Shown: positions 58,684 to 64,000 of the stretch, in pieces
How the letters are laid out: every line of letters starts with the position of its first letter
Numbering within the stretch: the first letter of the stretch is position 1
Source of the DNA: Vigna angularis
Lineage: Eukaryota > Streptophyta > Magnoliopsida > Fabales > Fabaceae
Direction: 5' to 3'
Assembly (NCBI RefSeq): GCF_016808095.1
Contig: NC_068970.1
Coordinates: 36,304,630-36,368,629 of the forward strand
Length of the DNA: 64,000 bases
The notes under the pieces: generated by a model
What the model was told of the DNA's origin: nothing
Database searches by the model: none
What the model saw: the letters and a program-made list of their open reading frames with translations, nothing else
Position numbers and translations under genes: made by a program

Positions 58684-60620
58684 GGAACATTCTAATTTTC
58701 AATAGAACTAACAATATGATAGGATAAATGTAAATACTTAGAAAACTATGTTTTAAAAATGACAGTGGTTTAAAAATAGTAAGACTCGATTATTTTAATA
58801 TTAATTAATAGACTAAGGACTTTCTGCTACTCTCTACCACATAATCATCCTTCTATTCTTGAGACTAAAAGTTATTGAGAGCATCAGAATAACCTCTAGT
58901 TACAAACATCCTATATCAATACATACACTTACACATATAACCATCTAAAGGAATTCTCCTTGAAATCCTTATAACAATCATTCACATATGTCATCATACT
59001 TTTCAACTATATCACATAATATAAGATAAATCATCCTACCATTTACAACTAAACACAACGGAGAAAGTCAATTAAAATACCTAAGAGAACTCATACTCAC
59101 TCGCTTAGCGAGCAGTCTTCACTCACCCAATGAGAGCACAACTAGTGAGTTCCACCAGCCCAACGAGTTGGCTCACCTAACCCCTGTAACCAAAGCCAAA
59201 ACAACCTACAAACTCACCCAGCGAACCAAACCACTCGCCCAACGAGAATGAAAACAGGGAGCTCCTATAACCTAGTGAGGGAGCTCGCCCAGCCCCTCTG
59301 CATAATTCTGTAGCACCCTAAATCTAGCAAAAAGACAACCTTCCAGCCTCATATGTGCTCTCCCATGCACTTCTACCAACTTCTAACACTTTTAATTGGT
59401 ATTCTAAGCTATTACAAACCTATATATATAATCTAAACAAGTTTTAACTCATTTTACCATGAAATTTTCACTAAAAATTAACTAAATTTCTACTTTATAG
59501 ATCATAACTTAATTCTATCAATTCTTACTCATAACTAAGCAACTTAGGGGTCTGAACAAGTTCAAAATGACTCAAAAACAAACCCGAAACTCTCCATTTT
59601 ACCTCAAACCTTCTACTACTAAAACTCACTACTCAAAACCTCAAAATACACCTAAAAGTCACTGAAAAACACAACATATAATCTACTATGAAATTCTAGA
59701 TCATTGTCATATTCACTCACCACCCAAACAAGTCTCAAATGACACTACTATAGATCCCAAACCCCTATTTCTCCCTTTTTACCATTTCTTCTAAAAGTCA
59801 CCTATCAACACCATCCCTTTTAATCAAAATGATCCATAATTCTACTAATTCATTTCCATTCAACATTTCAACCAAAAGTAACACGACCACCACTTCACAA
59901 AACATCATTCATAAGATTATCTCAATTTAACACATACTCATACAAGACATCAAGCATCACATAACTGAGTCTACTCCTCAAAACACAATTTTTACCAAGT
60001 CATTCATATGAAATATTACTAAATCATTATATCATTATAGCAATTCATCAATCATACTTAAAATTCAATAATCTAACCATAAACACTATCTTCCCTTACT
60101 TTATCAGAAAACCACCAAGTTCTACATAGTGCTCTAACCTTGCTTCGAGCCCAAGGAACCCTAGGAATGCCTACAAACCACCAAATTGTGATCGAAATGA
60201 GTCCTTAGAGCTTATGATCAACAAAGAACCAAAAAGGAGGGATGAAAGACACATGTGAGAACTTTTGTCACATGCGTCTAAAGCTACAATTTTAAGAAAA
60301 TGAATAGAAACTTTCTCTAACGAGGAAACTAATCAGATGGTGATGGAGAATACACTGTTGTGATCTCCTAAGAACTTCCTAATTGTCAATTATTTGATTG
60401 AGGAGTTCGAAATTATAGAGAGAGGAAAAAGGAAACCCAGAGAAAGATTTCTAAAGAGATGGTACATGTTTTAGGTAATAAGACGAGTTTATGAATTTCT
60501 ATTTATATTATTGAATCATTTAACAATTAAAAATACTCAGTCTCATTATTTTAAAACATCTATCAACTCTAATACTTTATTTTCTAAGTTCTTTCAAAAT
60601 AAACACTTTGGCCATTAGAA
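58684..60620 (-). mobile_element. LTR-like retrotransposon repeat, copy 2
   Basis: Related to 5462-7726: same opening (tggaacattctaattttca), same 'gactaaggacttt...ataatcatcc...gagactaaaagttattgagag' block, a CG-containing stretch at 59095-59290 built of repeated ctcgcccaacgag-like words, and a similar far end with agagaggaaaaagg and tttctatttatat. The minus-strand orientation is inferred from the terminus style (…AGAATGTTCCA end). No coding region; borders approximate. Confidence 0.45.
59095..59290. repeat. dispersed 'ctcgcccaacgag' word array
   Basis: Variants of ctc(g/a)c(c/t)(c/t)a(g/a)cgag occur at least six times on one strand in 200 bp (cgcttagcgag, actcacccaatgag, agcccaacgagt, tcacccagcgaa, ctcgcccaacgag, ctcgcccagccc). 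Diverged relatives occur in copy 1 at 6420-6660. Confidence 0.6.
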
Positions 60621-61200
60621 ATATAACATATTTTAAGTTTTTGGTACTATTATCACTATAAAAGAAATCATTACATAATAATCAATTTAAAGATAAAAAA
60701 TAATTAATCACTATACTAGTAAGTTAGAAACTAGTTTATATAGTAAAAATTACTAATATCTAAAATAGTTTCTATTATTATTACATATTTAGTTTATTAA
60801 TAAATTAATTATAAATTTTTATTAACAATAAAAACTATAAGCTAAACTTTTTCTTTAAATTGATGGTCATGAATTTATCATGATATATATCTTTCTTATT
60901 ATACAAATAAATATTATTAAATTTAATTATTAATATAATATAATTTACATTATCTTTTATAGAACTAAAAAGCTCATTTAATATTAGAAGGATATTTTTA
61001 CTAAAATTAACTATTCATATAGAGAAATAATAAAATTAACTTAAATACCTTAATTAGTTAAATATTGATGAGTTCCTAACTTTCTTCCAAATATAGAGGA
61101 AGGAGTTCAAGAAAAGTAAACATGAGTAGGAGGGAGCTTCTTTCACCCTTCTTCTATTATTTTGTTTAGTTTTATCTTAAATAAAATTTAAAATTCATGT
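60621..61200. other. AT-rich intergenic DNA
   Basis: No feature that I can support. Confidence 0.4.
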
Positions 61201-61266
61201 TTGTTTTTTGTGTTTTGTAGATTTCTAGTGGCACCCTTCTTTTTTAGGTTGTGATGACTTGTGGCC

Positions 61267-61539
61267 ATGGCAGATCGGAGAAACCGAGAACTGGAGATGA
61301 ACGCGTTGTTGGAGCATATGATGCAGCGGAAGAAGCAGAACGAACAAGGAACCCTAGGTTTTGGTGTCGAAGAGGGAAAGTGTCGAATAAACCCTAGATT
61401 CAAGTGTTTGTTCAGTAAAGGTTATAGATCAGGTGGTGTAGGTGGTTTAATCGAAGAAGTAGTCCAATTAAATGGTGGGAATGAGTGTTTGATCGGTAGA
61501 AAGGTTTTGAATCTGTACAGAGGAAGTTCTAATAGGTGA
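61267..61539 (+). CDS. short open frame, possibly a retroelement gag start or gene remnant
   Basis: ATG 61267 lies in the good context gtggccATGGc and opens 90 codons, closed by TGA at 61537-61539. The protein starts MADRRNRELEMNALLEHMMQ and then is basic and Gly-rich, with no domain I know. The surrounding DNA (61690-62640) is LTR-like, so this may be the beginning of a truncated gag or a chance frame in a leader. Low confidence that it encodes a protein. Confidence 0.3.
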   Translation: MADRRNRELEMNALLEHMMQRKKQNEQGTLGFGVEEGKCRINPRFKCLFSKGYRSGGVGGLIEEVVQLNGGNECLIGRKVLNLYRGSSNR

Positions 61540-61689
61540 GAATGGAAGATATGGATCGGTGAAGATGCAAGAGGAACTCTCTCGAAGTCGTAGATGAAGA
61601 TGTGGTTCGTGGTGGAAGAACTCTCTCGAAAGAAAGGACGCGGGGATGATACAAAATGAAGATGTAAGGGTGTGTTGATGGATTCTTGC

Positions 61690-62110
61690 GAGAGAAAAGG
61701 CACGCGTGGCAAGAGGCCTGACGCAAGCCTACGAGGACGTTGCTGATTGGTGGAACGGTGTACGGTGGCTGAATGAGAATCTGACGTGGAAAATGAAGGA
61801 TAATGGTGGTGAATGGAAGGTGGCCGGAATCCCTTGGATTCTCCGGCCTTGACTTTCAAGGGAATTAAATTCTGGAGTTCTCTCCATAGAAAGTTTAATT
61901 CATTATTCTCAAAAGTACCTTACAAGAGTTGTAGGCATGCCTATATATAGGACTAAAAGTCTCTCTTATCTACCACACGCCTAACACATTTTACACATGC
62001 TTTAATCAAATAAAAGAAATGCTAAACTAAGATAATTGGGCTTGGGCCCAAGTCATCAGATTGCAACCTTGTAGAGGAATGAGGGTCTTAGGAGGAGCAT
62101 AGCCCAATAA
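61690..62110 (-). mobile_element. LTR-like segment, minus orientation
   Basis: On the minus strand a TATA palindrome (CCTATATATAGG, 61940-61951) is followed by gcatgcctacaactcttg, then aataatgaattaaa (a poly(A)-like signal, 61895-61908) and CT-rich leader sequence. This order looks like U3-R-U5 of an LTR. No termini or target duplication could be fixed. Confidence 0.4.
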
Positions 62111-62119
62111 AGTTTACTC

Positions 62120-62640
62120 ATGACACCTCTCTTTTGTTAAGAAGACTCAAAAGTAAAGAGAAGAGCATATAGAAGGAGGGAACCATAAAAGGGGACCACA
62201 TGGACACTTGGAGGAGAGATATTACCTTTTTAATGATTTTTCAATGATTGAGAGGATATTCCTTACACATGGGGCAATTCACCTCATCATTATGCTTCTA
62301 GAAAGATTCTGATTGTATTAGCTATGTTGCCTTTTCTATGTAGTCCTTGTCATCTTTATGTAATTGCTAAGAGGTCCTTTCCATTGCCTATTTAAGAAGG
62401 TCTCCCCATCACTTGTAAAGAGTTAAATATTTTGAAGAATAATGATATTATGTTCAACCATTTCTAAAGAGAGTGAGAAAGTTTTTTTTAGTGTTCTTGA
62501 GCTCTCCTTAGTCTTGTCTTGAGATAAGGTTCAAGTGACAACACCACTTATCGTGGACGGCTTTGTACCCCCAAGTGACGTTACCTCCTTTCTTTCTCTT
62601 CTCTTTATTGTCTTTCCATCTTTTGTTCCATTTACTTTCA
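62120..62640 (+). mobile_element. LTR-like segment, plus orientation
   Basis: Starts tgacacctctcttttgttaag. It has a TATA-like 'cctatttaagaaggtc' near 62388 and an R/U5-like end with 'gagctctccttagtcttgtc' and 'cgtggacggctttgtaccccc'. These words are typical of legume LTRs. No flanking duplication was found, and no internal region follows, so it is a fragment or a solo LTR. Confidence 0.4.
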
Positions 62641-62859
62641 TGTTCTTATGTCCTTTGTTCGTTTATGTTTATGCCTATTGTTGTTATTTTCTTGTTGTCT
62701 TGATTTTTTAGTTTATATGAAATCTTCTACTCCTCTCGTTGAGCTCCTTTAAAACACACTTTCTCATTTAGATAACCTTTTGGTTATCTTAATGTTCAGT
62801 GAAATCTTCTTAAAATTTTCTTAAAAACACATTAACAAAAATATCTTGTACTCAATTAA

Positions 62860-64000
62860 AATTATATTTCACATATGATTGAATTAATTTATTTAAATTT
62901 AATAACAATAATTCTTAACTAAACTTATCAAACAAGTTTTCTTAAGAACGACGTATCAAGAAAAATCATCAAAATGCAACTTCATTGACATTCTTTATTA
63001 CCTAAGAGATGTCAATAGAAAGATATTTTAGAAGAAAATAAATAATTTGTTTGACATGGAAGTATCATGTTAATTAAAAAGTTTTTTGTTATATTTTTAT
63101 TTTGAAAAGTTAATATTTAAATGCTTAAGCAATTAATACGTTTGAATTTTATAAAATTAGAACTCTGGTAACGACAAATCAAATGGAGGAAGAAAAGTGT
63201 TTTTGTTAAATTATTCATGATTAGTTAGCTTACTGAAATTAAATAATGTTATAAGGAATGAAAGAAAATATTGTTTAAAGGTAGATCTATAGTTGCATGA
63301 GAGATACCAAGTAGATCAAGTTAGGATGAAATCTTGATATTTGGACATATATACTATTAAGTAAAAAAAAGTTGTTTCTTATCTATCTATTATATACCTT
63401 TATTGACTTAGTGTAAATAATCGATCTAACGTTATTATATTATTTTTCAAATTAGTCTTCTTAGATGTTTAGTTTGATTGATACAGTATCGACTTAGTTT
63501 AAAACAACATGCAAAAATAATATTATAATCTTTGTTAAAAAATTAATTTTAATATTACTTTATTAAATCGGTAAATTTAGTGTGATAAAATAATTTTTTA
63601 ATTATTATATTATTTCTAGCATTTAAAATATAAATATTATTAAGGTGAAAAACTAAAAATTGTTTTGGTTGAAAAAGTTGTTTTTATTTTAAAATTGTTA
63701 AATGATGGCGATGAAAATAAAGGTTGTTATATGAAAAATAATTACAAAAATATATTAAGGTTAATTTGGGAGAAAGTTAGGTTTTTTTTTGTGTTATAAA
63801 AGCATACGAGGGTTTTTTTTTATATATATAAAAACACAATTATCAATTTTGTACTTCTTTTGTTAATGAGTAACAAAATGTTTTTGAGATACATCATTTA
63901 TATCCTTGCTTTACACTTCAAAACAAATTATAACATCTAATATCTTTATAGTAAGTGATTTTTTTTTTTCATTTTAAACCATTATGCTTTTAGTGATAAA
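62860..64000. other. AT-rich intergenic DNA
   Basis: No gene, repeat array or element that I can support up to the end of the window. Confidence 0.4.

Noticed and set aside
62120..62850. Solo LTR from tgacacctc with actca duplication at 62845
   Set aside because: The downstream actca is not preceded by a CA terminus, so the borders cannot be accepted. It was kept only as an LTR-like segment.

Overview
The window looks like plant nuclear DNA. It is very AT-rich and full of long (TA)n microsatellites. The two genes I can support are a dicot-type F-box/kelch gene with a spliced 5' leader and a small intronless gene with a TATA box. Most of the rest is transposon-derived. The repeat types (a Ty1/copia element, Mutator-like, CACTA and hAT-like DNA elements, and LTRs rich in cgttcgtcc/cgctcggtc motifs) suggest a dicot, most likely a Phaseoleae legume such as Vigna or Phaseolus. 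That last step is inference from style and was not tested by a search.

Layout. 1-5.4 kb: intergenic DNA with a 42-bp tandem repeat, an approximately 790-bp imperfect hairpin and a foldback element. 5.46-7.73 kb: LTR-like repeat related to 58.7-60.6 kb. 8.96-9.05 kb: four CACGTG boxes. 11.117-13.712 kb: solo LTR with a 5-bp target duplication and an internal 35-bp tandem array. 16.2-18.9 kb: promoter, 5'-UTR intron and coding exon of a SKIP11-type F-box/kelch protein (+). 18.9-27.7 kb: AT-rich intergenic DNA with several TA tracts and one MITE. 27.714-29.120 kb: Mutator-like element with 236-bp terminal inverted repeats and a 9-bp target duplication. 29.73-30.07 kb: LINE reverse-transcriptase fragment. 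32.9-35.26 kb: nested element, a CACTA element (33.112-34.375) and an LTR-like piece inside a hAT-like repeat. 39.097-40.209 kb: second Mutator-like element, built of palindromic motifs. 42.283-44.7 kb: CACTA remnant with a decayed transposase-associated domain. 45.44-45.97 kb: small acidic, uncharacterised protein gene (+) with a clear TATA box. 46.518-47.449 kb: second hAT-like copy. 50.950-56.095 kb: structurally complete but inactivated Ty1/copia retrotransposon with exact 5-bp target duplication. It carries a 713-bp foreign insert flanked by a 9-bp duplication. 57-64 kb: TA tract, MITE remnant, LTR-like repeats and AT-rich DNA.

The two genes show no sign of acting together. The F-box protein is predicted to be a substrate receptor of an SCF ubiquitin ligase; the other is an unassigned, probably nuclear protein. 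The most unusual structures are the 713-bp insert bounded exactly by two small palindromes, the palindrome-rich Mutator-like element, the putative Pack-MULE, and the long hairpin loci that could feed small-RNA pathways. I found no convincing tRNA, rRNA, known miRNA or CRISPR feature by eye. Genes made of many short exons could have been missed.
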